64,000 bases of DNA, taken from the NCBI GenBank assembly GCA_910576335.1, contig CAJTIU010000006.1, forward strand, positions 62,001 through 126,000, given 5' to 3'. This DNA is from Lachnospiraceae bacterium (GTDB taxonomy: Bacteria; Bacillota; Clostridia; Lachnospirales; Lachnospiraceae). The position numbers and the translations under genes are program-made. The notes under the pieces are model-generated. The model made no database searches and had not been told where the DNA came from. It saw only the letters and a list, made by a program, of their open reading frames with translations. Shown here in pieces: positions 9,234 to 17,797 of this stretch. Within the stretch, counting starts at the first letter, position 1, and each line of letters begins with the position of its first letter.

Positions 9234-10274
9234 ATGGAAAATAATATATTTAAAAACAGGATATTACTAATTACTGGAGGAACAGGTTCTTTTGGTAATG
9301 CAGTATTAAGACGTTTTCTGAAAACCGATATCGGAGAGATCCGCATCTTTTCCAGAGACGAAAAGAAACAGGATGATATGAGGCATGAATATCAGAAGGA
9401 ATTTCCGGAATATTTTTCAAAACTAAAGTTTTATATCGGAGATGTAAGAGATATACAAAGTATCAGAAGCGCTGTATATGGGGTGGACTATATCTTTCAT
9501 GCAGCGGCTTTGAAGCAGGTTCCCTCCTGTGAATTTTTTCCGGTGGAGGCAGTGAAGACTAATATACTTGGAACGGACAATGTATTAACTGCAGCTATAG
9601 AAGCCGGTGTAAAAAAGATTATATGTCTGTCTACGGACAAGGCGGCATATCCGGTAAATGCGATGGGAACGTCGAAGGCTATGATGGAAAAGGTGATTGT
9701 TGCGAAAACTAGAACAGTGTCTCCGGAGCGGACAAGCATCTGCTGTACCCGGTATGGGAATGTAATGTGTTCGCGGGGATCTGTGATTCCGCTTTTTATT
9801 AGTCAGATCAAGCAGGGACTCCCTATGACGATTACGGAACCTTCGATGACTAGATTTATTATGAGTCTGGAGGAGGCTGTGGAATTGGTATTGTTTGCAT
9901 TCGAATATGGACAGTCAGGTGATATTATGATCCAAAAAGCGCCGGCATGTACGATAGAGGTTCTGGCAAAGGCAATATCTGAGATATTTCATCTTGGGAA
10001 GGAGACGAAAGTTATTGGTATCCGGCACGGGGAAAAAATGTATGAGACGTTATTAACAGAAGAGGAAAGTGCTCACGCTATTGATATGGGGCTTTTTTTT
10101 CGGGTTCCCTGTGACAGGCGGGATTTGAATTATGATAAATATTTCAAGGATGGAAATACAAGGGGGACAGATTACGCGGCGTTTACCTCTGATAACGCAG
10201 AGAGACTGAGTGTGGAACAGGTGAAAAATAGATTAGTGGCTTTGCCTTACATACAGAAAGAACTGAAAAAATAA
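9234..10274 (+). CDS. capE: UDP-GlcNAc 4,6-dehydratase/5-epimerase (CapE/FnlA type)
   Basis: The first enzyme of UDP-N-acetyl-L-fucosamine synthesis. It would remove water from UDP-GlcNAc and invert C5. It is an extended short-chain dehydrogenase with TGGTGSFG at the N-terminus for NAD(P). The active site shows MGTSK (M144...K148), the MxxxK variant known from Staphylococcus aureus CapE in place of the usual YxxxK. It ends with RHGEKMYETLL and DRRDLNYDKYF segments typical of the family. The next two genes encode the following two steps in pathway order, which makes the assignment strong. Length (346 residues) is normal for the family. Confidence 0.93.
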   Translation: MENNIFKNRILLITGGTGSFGNAVLRRFLKTDIGEIRIFSRDEKKQDDMRHEYQKEFPEYFSKLKFYIGDVRDIQSIRSAVYGVDYIFHAAALKQVPSCEFFPVEAVKTNILGTDNVLTAAIEAGVKKIICLSTDKAAYPVNAMGTSKAMMEKVIVAKTRTVSPERTSICCTRYGNVMCSRGSVIPLFISQIKQGLPMTITEPSMTRFIMSLEEAVELVLFAFEYGQSGDIMIQKAPACTIEVLAKAISEIFHLGKETKVIGIRHGEKMYETLLTEEESAHAIDMGLFFRVPCDRRDLNYDKYFKDGNTRGTDYAAFTSDNAERLSVEQVKNRLVALPYIQKELKK

Positions 10275-10284
10275 GGATGTTAAT

Positions 10285-11463
10285 ATGAAGGTATTGGTGG
10301 TCGGAGCGACAGGATTCCTTGCAAAGAATCTGATCGCGGCTTTAGAAAATATTATATCAGGAAAAGACGGGTCTTATGATATCCCCAGGAGTATATCACT
10401 ATATAAGTATAGCAGAAGTATGGGGAGGGGAAAGTTAAAGGAGTATTGCAGGGATTGCGACTTTGTGTTTTATCTTGCTGGAGTGAACCGTCCGGAAGAC
10501 CCCAAAGAGTATATGCAGGGAAACGCTGAATTTCTAGGATATATGTTAAAAGAATTGGGTAAGCAGAGAAAGAACTGCCCGGTTATGTATGCATCATCTG
10601 TTCAAGCGGATTTGGATAATGCTTATGGGGAAAGCAAACGGGCGGGAGAGCGATTGCTTAAAAGATACGGACAAGAAACAGGGAGCGCTGTGTATATCTA
10701 TCGCCTGACTAATGTCTTTGGGAAATGGTGCCGTCCGAAATATAATTCCGTGATAGCTACGTTCTGTTACCGTATTGCGAGGGAGCAGCCAATAACAATA
10801 GATGATGAAGAAAAAAGGCTTTGCTTACATTATATTGACGATGTGGTTGAAGAAGGTATCGGACTGTTGAAAAGAGAACGGACAGAGAAGATTGATAATC
10901 CGCTGTATATCAGAGGCACTTACTGCGTGTCATTAAAGGAAATTGCAGATTTGATTTATAGCTTTAAGGAAATCAGGGAGAACAGGCAGATACCTGATAT
11001 GCAGGAGGGAAGCTTTTCACAGAGGCTTTACAGTACTTACCTTACGTATCTTCCAGAAAACCAGTTTAAATATGCGGTTGAGATGAACCATGATCAGAGG
11101 GGAAGCTTTACGGAATTGTTCCGGACGGAAGAAAGAGGGCAGATTTCGGTAAATATAATAAAACCGGGAATTACAAAAGGAGAGCATTGGCACCATACGA
11201 AAAATGAAAAATTTATTGTGGTAAGCGGAAAAGGCTGTATCAGATTACGTCAGATATTCAGTCAGGACATACTGGATTTTCACGTTACAGGAGAAAAGAT
11301 TGAGGTGATTGATATTCCGCCGGGGTATACCCATAATATTATAAATGAAGGCGATGTGGATTTGGTGGCAGTTATGTGGGCGAATGAAAAATTCCGAAAG
11401 GACAAGCCAGATACATATTATCTAAAGGTAGAGGAGAATGAGGAAAAAGAATGGAAAAACTAA
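10285..11463 (+). CDS. capF: CapF-type SDR reductase with C-terminal cupin
   Basis: The second enzyme of the UDP-L-FucNAc route, a bifunctional protein that reduces the keto-sugar. The N-terminal ~250 residues are a short-chain dehydrogenase: VVGATGFLAKNL for cofactor, YGESK as the YxxxK pair near 114-118, and RLTNVFGKW. The C-terminal ~110 residues are a cupin with a metal-binding HWHHTKNEK segment near 301 and PPGYTHNI further on. This two-domain layout is specific to CapF/FnlB/WbjC. The stop overlaps the start of the next gene by 13 bp, indicating coupled translation. Length (392 residues) is close to the ~370 of known CapF. Confidence 0.93.
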   Translation: MKVLVVGATGFLAKNLIAALENIISGKDGSYDIPRSISLYKYSRSMGRGKLKEYCRDCDFVFYLAGVNRPEDPKEYMQGNAEFLGYMLKELGKQRKNCPVMYASSVQADLDNAYGESKRAGERLLKRYGQETGSAVYIYRLTNVFGKWCRPKYNSVIATFCYRIAREQPITIDDEEKRLCLHYIDDVVEEGIGLLKRERTEKIDNPLYIRGTYCVSLKEIADLIYSFKEIRENRQIPDMQEGSFSQRLYSTYLTYLPENQFKYAVEMNHDQRGSFTELFRTEERGQISVNIIKPGITKGEHWHHTKNEKFIVVSGKGCIRLRQIFSQDILDFHVTGEKIEVIDIPPGYTHNIINEGDVDLVAVMWANEKFRKDKPDTYYLKVEENEEKEWKN

Positions 11464-12575
11464 AATTAATGACAATCATTGGAACCAGACCGGAGATCAT
11501 CCGATTATCTTCTGTAATCAGATGCTGTGACAAATATTTCTGTCATATACTTGTACATACCGGGCAGAATTATGATTATGCGCTGAACCAGATTTTTTTT
11601 GATGAACTGGACCTGAGGGAACCAGATTATTATTTGGATACAGCCGGGAAAAATCTTGGAGAAACTATGGGAAATATTATAGCAAGATCCTATGATGTTA
11701 TGGAAAAGGCTAGACCGGATGCAATCTTGATTTTGGGCGATACGAATTCGGCTCTCTCAGCGATTTCGGCAAAGAGATTAAAAATACCGATTTTTCATAT
11801 GGAAGCAGGGAACCGGTGTTGGGACTGGAATGTTCCGGAGATGATTAATCGGAAGATTGTAGACCACATATCAGATATCAATCTACCATACACGGAACAT
11901 GCAAGGAGGTATCTTTTATCAGAGGGTCTGGATGGAAAAATGATTTTTGTAACAGGTTCACCTATGCGGGAGGTACTGGAGAACCACAGGGCAAAGATTG
12001 AAGGCAGTACGGTCCTGGAAAAGCTTGGATTAAGAAGCCAGGAGTATATACTGCTCTCTGCCCATAGGGAAGAGAATATAGATAATGAAGAAAATTTTTA
12101 TTCTCTTATGAATGCGATCAATAGCATAGCGGAGACTTATCATATGCCGGTCATCTATTCAACACATCCCAGAAGCCGGAAAATGATTGAAGACAGAGAG
12201 TTTAAGTTTCATTCTTTGATCCGAAGTCTGGAACCGTTTGGTTTTTTTGATTATAACAAACTTCAGAAGGAAGCATATTGTGTATTATCGGATAGTGGGA
12301 CTTTGTCAGAAGAAAGTGCCATAATGGATTTCCCGGCAGTTTTGATACGGACTTCTACAGAGAGACCGGAAGTACTGGATAAGGGAAGTATCACCATTGG
12401 AGGAATTACGGAAAAGACGGTTTGTCAAACATTGGATCTGGCAGTTCATATGTATTGTGCCAGTGAAAAGACAGTAATTTCGGAAGAATATAGGGATCAG
12501 AATGTTTCGGAGAAGGTTGTGAAGATTATCCAGAGTTATACAAATATAGTGGACAGGACGGTTTGGAGAAAATGA
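11451..12575 (+). CDS. capG: UDP-sugar 2-epimerase (CapG/FnlC type)
   Basis: The third enzyme, epimerising C2 to give UDP-N-acetyl-L-fucosamine. It has the non-hydrolysing UDP-GlcNAc 2-epimerase fold: TIIGTRPEIIRLSSVI at the N-terminus, HTGQNYD, DTNSALS, HMEAGNRCWDWNVPEMINR, SAHREENID and the SDSGTLSEES patch near residue 280. The RCWDWNVPEE-like stretch fits the FnlC/WbjD branch better than WecB. It overlaps capF at its start and shares a base with the ATG of the following glycosyltransferase, so all three pathway genes are tightly coupled. Confidence 0.93.
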   Translation: MEKLKLMTIIGTRPEIIRLSSVIRCCDKYFCHILVHTGQNYDYALNQIFFDELDLREPDYYLDTAGKNLGETMGNIIARSYDVMEKARPDAILILGDTNSALSAISAKRLKIPIFHMEAGNRCWDWNVPEMINRKIVDHISDINLPYTEHARRYLLSEGLDGKMIFVTGSPMREVLENHRAKIEGSTVLEKLGLRSQEYILLSAHREENIDNEENFYSLMNAINSIAETYHMPVIYSTHPRSRKMIEDREFKFHSLIRSLEPFGFFDYNKLQKEAYCVLSDSGTLSEESAIMDFPAVLIRTSTERPEVLDKGSITIGGITEKTVCQTLDLAVHMYCASEKTVISEEYRDQNVSEKVVKIIQSYTNIVDRTVWRK

Positions 12576-13825
12576 TGAAAGTACTATGGCTATGCAATAT
12601 TGTTCTTCCGGATTTCAGCCAGGAATTCGGCATAAAAAAGAATCCATTTGGCGGTTGGATGACGGGGATGCTGCATGAGTTGGAAAAAAGAGAGGATATT
12701 GATATTTGTCTGTGCTTTCCAATTTTTGACAGTATCAGATTAAAAGACGGCAAATATAACGGGCATGAGTACTATACGTTTCTATGTGATATGGATGCAG
12801 AAACATATAGTATAGAAATGGTAGATGTGTTTGAACGGATTCTCCGAAAAAGCAGGCCGGATATTGTCCATATATGGGGAACAGAGTATCCGCATACGGC
12901 GGCAATGCTGCAGGCATGTACCAGAAGAAATATGTTGGACAGATCAGTTATAAACATACAAGGTTTAGTGTCTGTATGTTATACACATTATCTTTCGGGC
13001 GTGCCGGGAGAGTATCGGAAGCTTAAGTTAGACGACAGCAGGAGTCTGGAAGAAGACAGGGAATTATTTGCAAAACATGGGAAATGCGAGACGGAGAGCA
13101 TCAAAACGGTGAAACATGCGGTTGGACGTACGGATTGGGATAGAGCATGTACCGAGGCGATCAATCCGGGTATTCATTATCACTTCTGTAATGAGATTCT
13201 GAGAGATATGTTTTATGCCGAAGCAGGAACATGGAGATACGAGAAATGCAGGAAACATAGCATCTTTGTAAGTCAGGCTTCTTACCCGGTAAAAGGCTTC
13301 CACTATTTGTTACAGGCATTGCCGGTTGTAATTCAAAAATTTCCGGATACACAAGTATATGTCGCTGGAGCGGATATCCTTGAAGGAATAGATGAGAATC
13401 CTTATTCACTATATTTGAACAGGCTTATGAAACAGCTTGGTCTGATGAATCACATTACTTTTTTAGGCAGTATAAATGAATCGGAGATGATCAAGCAATA
13501 TAGGAATGCCAATGTATTTGTTTCGGCATCTACGATTGAGAATGAGTCAAATTCATTAAGTGAAGCGAAGATCATAGGTGTTCCATCTGTTGCTTCGTTT
13601 GTGGGGGGCGTTTGCAATCGGATTAACTCAGGATGGGACGGATTTCTGTACCCATATGACGAACCAATGATGATGGCATACTATATATGCAGGATATTTG
13701 AAAACAAAGATAATTTATGCGGCCGATTTTCCGAGAATTCTGTAAAGAAGGTGCTGGATTTAAATGATCCGAAAAGGGTTGCGGATTGTAATGTTATGAT
13801 ATACCGGGAAATTGCAAAAATGTAA
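12575..13825 (+). CDS. Glycosyltransferase family 4, candidate FucNAc transferase
   Basis: A GT-B retaining transferase of about 417 residues. The C-terminal lobe has VSQASYPVKGFHYLLQALP, YVAGADI, and ANVFVSASTIENESNSLSEAKIIGVPSVAS, the E-x7-E region that contacts the donor. The N-terminal lobe has NPFGGWMTGML for acceptor recognition. Its position right after capEFG suggests that it uses the UDP-L-FucNAc those genes make, as the GT4 gene does in several O-antigen clusters; this is inference. ATG 12575 is preferred because GGAG lies 6 bp upstream, and its A is the last base of the previous stop. It lacks the Rossmann-like module. Confidence 0.85.
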   Translation: MKVLWLCNIVLPDFSQEFGIKKNPFGGWMTGMLHELEKREDIDICLCFPIFDSIRLKDGKYNGHEYYTFLCDMDAETYSIEMVDVFERILRKSRPDIVHIWGTEYPHTAAMLQACTRRNMLDRSVINIQGLVSVCYTHYLSGVPGEYRKLKLDDSRSLEEDRELFAKHGKCETESIKTVKHAVGRTDWDRACTEAINPGIHYHFCNEILRDMFYAEAGTWRYEKCRKHSIFVSQASYPVKGFHYLLQALPVVIQKFPDTQVYVAGADILEGIDENPYSLYLNRLMKQLGLMNHITFLGSINESEMIKQYRNANVFVSASTIENESNSLSEAKIIGVPSVASFVGGVCNRINSGWDGFLYPYDEPMMMAYYICRIFENKDNLCGRFSENSVKKVLDLNDPKRVADCNVMIYREIAKM

Positions 13826-13876
13826 AAGAGGTATTGTTGTTACAATGCCGCACTGGAAATGGAGAAATAAACAGGT

Positions 13877-15139
13877 ATGAAGAAGATATACATCTGGGGC
13901 GTGGGACGCCATGCAAAGACAGTGTATGAAGCTGTCGATAAGAATCAATGCGTAGTTTTAGGATTTATTGACAATGACTGTACAAAACAGGGGGGAAGGT
14001 GGGAGGGGTGTATTCCGGTAGAAGCGCCGGAATTCCTGGTGAAAAACGAATTTGACCATATTTTTATTACGGCCGAAGATTATCAGCAGGTATTGGAACA
14101 ATGTCTGCAATTGGGGATTGGCAGGGAGAAACTGTCCGCATTCTGGAATCCGGAAGAAGATTTGCCATATATAGATAGTTGGAAAAAGAAGACGGTGGAA
14201 CAGGAGGTTCAGATACACCATTTAAAAAAAGAGGCGGAATGCTATAAACAGAGGGTGGAAAATTATCCGTATGAATTTAGCGGCGAGCAGGAAGTTCATA
14301 TCAGGCCTGCCGAGGAGCTGCTGCAGAAAATACTTAACAGCGGAGGGTCTTTGTGCCGGTTTGGAGACGGTGAATTTGAAATCATGCGCGGAAAAGCCCG
14401 GCCATGGTTCCAGAAAACAAATCAAAATTTATCATTCCGCTTAAAAGAAGTGTTGGAATCGGATGAAGAAAATATCATGATTGCGGTTGCAGATAATTTC
14501 GGAAGTCTTGCATGTTATACGGAGGAGGCGGCAGACGCGATCAGGGAATATCTTTCAGGCGGCACAAGGAAAGCGGTTCTGCGGATGTTAAACAAACAGC
14601 GGACATATTATGACGCATATGTTACCAGAGCCTATCTGATGTATCAGGATAAGAAGCATGCGGAAAGGATTTTTGATTTATTTAAAGAGATATGGAAAGA
14701 CCGCAATGTATTGATTGTAGAGGGGCGCTATTCCAGGATGGGAGTCGGAAACGACCTGTTTTCCGGCGCGAAGGGGATAAAGAGAATCTTATGTCCAAGT
14801 GAAGATTCATACGATTCTTATGGAGAGATCTACCATGCTGTTTACAAGTACGTTCGTGGGGATGAACTGGTTTTGGTCTCGCTTGGACCGGCGGCGACGG
14901 TTTTAGCGTATGATCTTGCAAAAAATGGGATACAGGCTTTAGACATAGGACAATTGGATAATGAATATGAGTGGTTCCTGCGTAAGGCGGCGCGCCGTAT
15001 TGAGATTCCGGGAAAAGGAGTTGCCGAACTAGGATGGTGCAGGCAGCCGGGGGAAATGGAGACGGATCCGGTTTATTCAGAACAGATTTTGACACAGATT
15101 ATGGGGAGGAAGGCGTCATGTGCAACGTCAGTATCATAG
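13877..15139 (+). CDS. N-terminal Rossmann module fused to GT-D (DUF1792) glycosyltransferase
   Basis: Residues 1 to about 95 are the cluster's Rossmann-like module (IYIWGVGRHAKTVYE, then GFIDND near 32). A short coiled linker follows, and residues about 145-415 match the GT-D fold family described from streptococcal SP_1766-type proteins. The key motif is RFGDGEFEIMRG near 161-172, whose DGE replaces the DXD of other folds. VEGRYSRMGVGNDLF and SLGPAATVLAYDLA are also typical. GT-D enzymes extend glycans on serine-rich adhesins in streptococci, so a protein or polymer acceptor is possible here. The stop overlaps the start of the next gene by 22 bp. Confidence 0.82.
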   Translation: MKKIYIWGVGRHAKTVYEAVDKNQCVVLGFIDNDCTKQGGRWEGCIPVEAPEFLVKNEFDHIFITAEDYQQVLEQCLQLGIGREKLSAFWNPEEDLPYIDSWKKKTVEQEVQIHHLKKEAECYKQRVENYPYEFSGEQEVHIRPAEELLQKILNSGGSLCRFGDGEFEIMRGKARPWFQKTNQNLSFRLKEVLESDEENIMIAVADNFGSLACYTEEAADAIREYLSGGTRKAVLRMLNKQRTYYDAYVTRAYLMYQDKKHAERIFDLFKEIWKDRNVLIVEGRYSRMGVGNDLFSGAKGIKRILCPSEDSYDSYGEIYHAVYKYVRGDELVLVSLGPAATVLAYDLAKNGIQALDIGQLDNEYEWFLRKAARRIEIPGKGVAELGWCRQPGEMETDPVYSEQILTQIMGRKASCATSVS

Positions 15140-16290
15140 TGCCCATTTATCATGGGCAGAAATATATACCTTCCATCATTCGACAGGTGGAGGATTGTAA
15201 CAAATGTGCAGATGAAAAGATAAATATAGAGCTTCTTCTGGTAAATGACGCGCCGGACTGTCCGTTGCCGCCTGGCTATTCTTCAAGATACATAGACATC
15301 GTGGCGCTAAATACGGAAACAAACCGCGGCACTCAAGGGGCCAGGGTCAGGGGGGCGGAATGCAGCCGGGGGAGCTTTCTTTTGTTTTTGGATCAGGATG
15401 ACAAGATCGCGCCAGAATATTTGAAAAGCCAAATAGAAAAAATAGAAGGCTGTGATGCGGTTGTATGCAGGGCGCTCCATGAAAAAAAACCTTTTTATAA
15501 TCATACCAGGCCGTTTGCTGAAAGCATTTGCAAGAAATATATTTTGGGGGAAGAAAACCCTATTATATCTCCCGGACAAGTCCTGATAAAAAGGGAAGCT
15601 GTATCTGAGATTTGGAAGGAGAATATATTAAAAAATAATGGGGCGGACGACTGGCTGCTTTGGCTTTGTATGATGGAAGAAGGCAAGTCATTTGCATTAA
15701 ATGACGAGATACTTTTCGAACATGTTGTGGAAGGGGATAATGGATCGCTCCGGATAGAAGAGATGCAGCGCTCGGAACAGGAGGTTTTGGAGGTTATAAG
15801 AAGGTCACCTGCATTTTCAGTTGAAGATGCTGATGTGCTGGCAGGGACCATCCAAAACCTGACGATGAGACGTCTTAAGCTTTTGGGAAAATTCCAACGT
15901 ATGTCCTGTATCTACGACAGATGGCTTTCTTTGAAGAACAAGGGGATCTGTATAGCCGGCTGTCTGCGGAAAAAAGGATATAGAACAATAGCTGTCTATG
16001 GAGTTACCAGTTTAGGAGAACGGCTTTGCCAGGAGCTCGAGACGGACAAGATGGGGGTTTCCTATTTTATCGATAGAAATGCTCTTTTTTTTGATAATGG
16101 GATCAAAGTATGTTCGCCCGAGGAAGAATTGTGCCAGGTGGACGTGGTCATTATCAGCCTGGTACAGGATGAACAGCAGATATCGGATTTATTGAAGACA
16201 AAATTGCCGGCGGATATCTGGACAATTGCAGAGTTGCTGGATAGAGCGGAACAGGAGACTTTACAAGAAACGGGGAAAAGCATGAAATGA
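15118..16290 (+). CDS. Glycosyltransferase family 2 with C-terminal Rossmann module
   Basis: The GT2 domain fills the first ~210 residues: VSIIVPIYHGQKYIPSII, a long GTQGARVRGAE loop, and LDQDDKIAPE near residue 93 as the metal site. The last ~110 residues are the shared Rossmann-like module (IAVYGVTSLGERL near 291, then YFIDRNA), with the preceding YDRWLSLKNKG helix matching those at 636 and 6547. ATG 15118 is chosen over 15034 because it follows GGGGAGGAAGG and starts exactly at the conserved GT2 N-terminus. The previous gene ends inside it and the next begins at its stop. Confidence 0.85.
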   Translation: MCNVSIIVPIYHGQKYIPSIIRQVEDCNKCADEKINIELLLVNDAPDCPLPPGYSSRYIDIVALNTETNRGTQGARVRGAECSRGSFLLFLDQDDKIAPEYLKSQIEKIEGCDAVVCRALHEKKPFYNHTRPFAESICKKYILGEENPIISPGQVLIKREAVSEIWKENILKNNGADDWLLWLCMMEEGKSFALNDEILFEHVVEGDNGSLRIEEMQRSEQEVLEVIRRSPAFSVEDADVLAGTIQNLTMRRLKLLGKFQRMSCIYDRWLSLKNKGICIAGCLRKKGYRTIAVYGVTSLGERLCQELETDKMGVSYFIDRNALFFDNGIKVCSPEEELCQVDVVIISLVQDEQQISDLLKTKLPADIWTIAELLDRAEQETLQETGKSMK

Positions 16291-17726
16291 AATTTTTGAT
16301 TTTTGGCACAGGAGAGTACTACAATCGGTATAAGATTTGGTTTGGCCGGGAAGATATCCTTGCCTTGATTGATAATTCCAAAGAGAAACAGGGGCGGTAC
16401 ATAGATGGAATCCGTGTAGTTGCGCCGGAGGATGCGGTACAGTACGTGTTTGATGCAGTGGTCATTTTAAGCTTTTATGTCAAAGCTATGAAGTCTCAGC
16501 TGATGGATTTGGGTGTAGATGAGGATAAGATTTATCATTTTTTTGAGCTGCGTGGTCTGCGCGCTTACCTGAAGCCGAAAAGAGAAAGACATTTTTACGG
16601 GGCGCAAGAAAAAGGAGACGGGAAGGTTCTTCTGCTAAATCATGATCTGACACTGGGCGGGCCGGCCCTTGCCCTTTATCACGCTGCACAAGTTTTGATA
16701 AAGAACGGGTACCGGGCGGTCTATGGCTCAATGATGGATGGTCCGCTGCGGAATATCCTGTTGGATGAAGGAATCCCTGTGGTCGTAGATGAGAACTTGG
16801 CGCTTGAGACGATGGAGGAGGTTGAGTGGATCGGCGGATATTCCCTTATCATCTGCAATACGATGAACTTCCATGTGTTTTTGTCCGAAAGGGATAAAAA
16901 AGTACCTGTCGTCTGGTGGCTCCACGACGCTTTGTTTTTTTATGACGGGGTTCGCCGGGAAGTGATGAGGAGCATTTGCCGGGAAAATATGAGGGTATGG
17001 AGTGTGGGGGCGATACCGGAGAAGGCGGTGAAGACATTCAGACCGGATTTTCATGTGGAAGATTTACTTTACGGGGTTGAAGATCAGAACAATCAGATTA
17101 ATCAGCTTTGTCAGACGGGCCAGGCAGAGCGCAGCGTAGATTCCAAGCTTCGTTTCATGACGATTGGCTATATCGAATACCGCAAAGGGCAGGATATTCT
17201 GTTGGAAGCAATTAAAGGCATGGAGCCTGATCTTAGGCGGAGGGCAGAGTTTTTCTTTGTCGGACAAAATATATCCTTGATGGCGAAGGGACTGATAGAA
17301 GCATCCGGGGCGATTCCAGAAATCGTCGTGGCCGGGCCGGTCGGCAGGGAGGAGATCAACAGCCTGTTGGAGCAGACGGATATACTGGTGTGCCCGTCAA
17401 GAGAAGACCCGATGCCTACAGTGGCCGTGGAAGCGATGATGCACAGCGTGCCGTGCCTGATCTCGGACAGTATTGGTACAGTTAAATATATTCGGGACAA
17501 AATTGACGGCATGATATTCCAAAGTGAAAATGCAGAGCAGCTAAAGGAGATATTGGAATGCTGCGTTCGGGGGTGGTTCCGTATCGGGCGTGTCGATAAA
17601 AATGCTCAAAACAAAAAGGAGTTGGAGAAGATGGGTAAAAATGCCCGGAAGATCTATGAAAGATATTTTTCAATGGAAACTTTTGAACGCCGGTTCATGA
17701 GCTTGGTGGAAGGTATACGTTTTTAG
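16287..17726 (+). CDS. N-terminal Rossmann module fused to GT4 glycosyltransferase
   Basis: Residues 1 to about 95 are the Rossmann-like module (FLIFGTGEYYNRYKIW, then ALIDNS). Residues about 110-475 are a GT-B/GT4 transferase with a GGPALALYHAA glycine loop, the IGYIEYRKGQDILLEAI strand-helix and a CPSREDPMPTVAVEAMMHSVP donor-site motif near 369-390. It starts in the ATGA overlap with the stop of the upstream GT2. This is the only GT4 in the cluster with the module at its N-terminus. The sugar is unknown. Confidence 0.87.
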   Translation: MKFLIFGTGEYYNRYKIWFGREDILALIDNSKEKQGRYIDGIRVVAPEDAVQYVFDAVVILSFYVKAMKSQLMDLGVDEDKIYHFFELRGLRAYLKPKRERHFYGAQEKGDGKVLLLNHDLTLGGPALALYHAAQVLIKNGYRAVYGSMMDGPLRNILLDEGIPVVVDENLALETMEEVEWIGGYSLIICNTMNFHVFLSERDKKVPVVWWLHDALFFYDGVRREVMRSICRENMRVWSVGAIPEKAVKTFRPDFHVEDLLYGVEDQNNQINQLCQTGQAERSVDSKLRFMTIGYIEYRKGQDILLEAIKGMEPDLRRRAEFFFVGQNISLMAKGLIEASGAIPEIVVAGPVGREEINSLLEQTDILVCPSREDPMPTVAVEAMMHSVPCLISDSIGTVKYIRDKIDGMIFQSENAEQLKEILECCVRGWFRIGRVDKNAQNKKELEKMGKNARKIYERYFSMETFERRFMSLVEGIRF

Positions 17727-17797
17727 AGGAATAACCATGCGGAAGAGCGGTACCTTAAGTGGATTTCGTATAAAAAATGAGAGGAAGGAGCGGACAT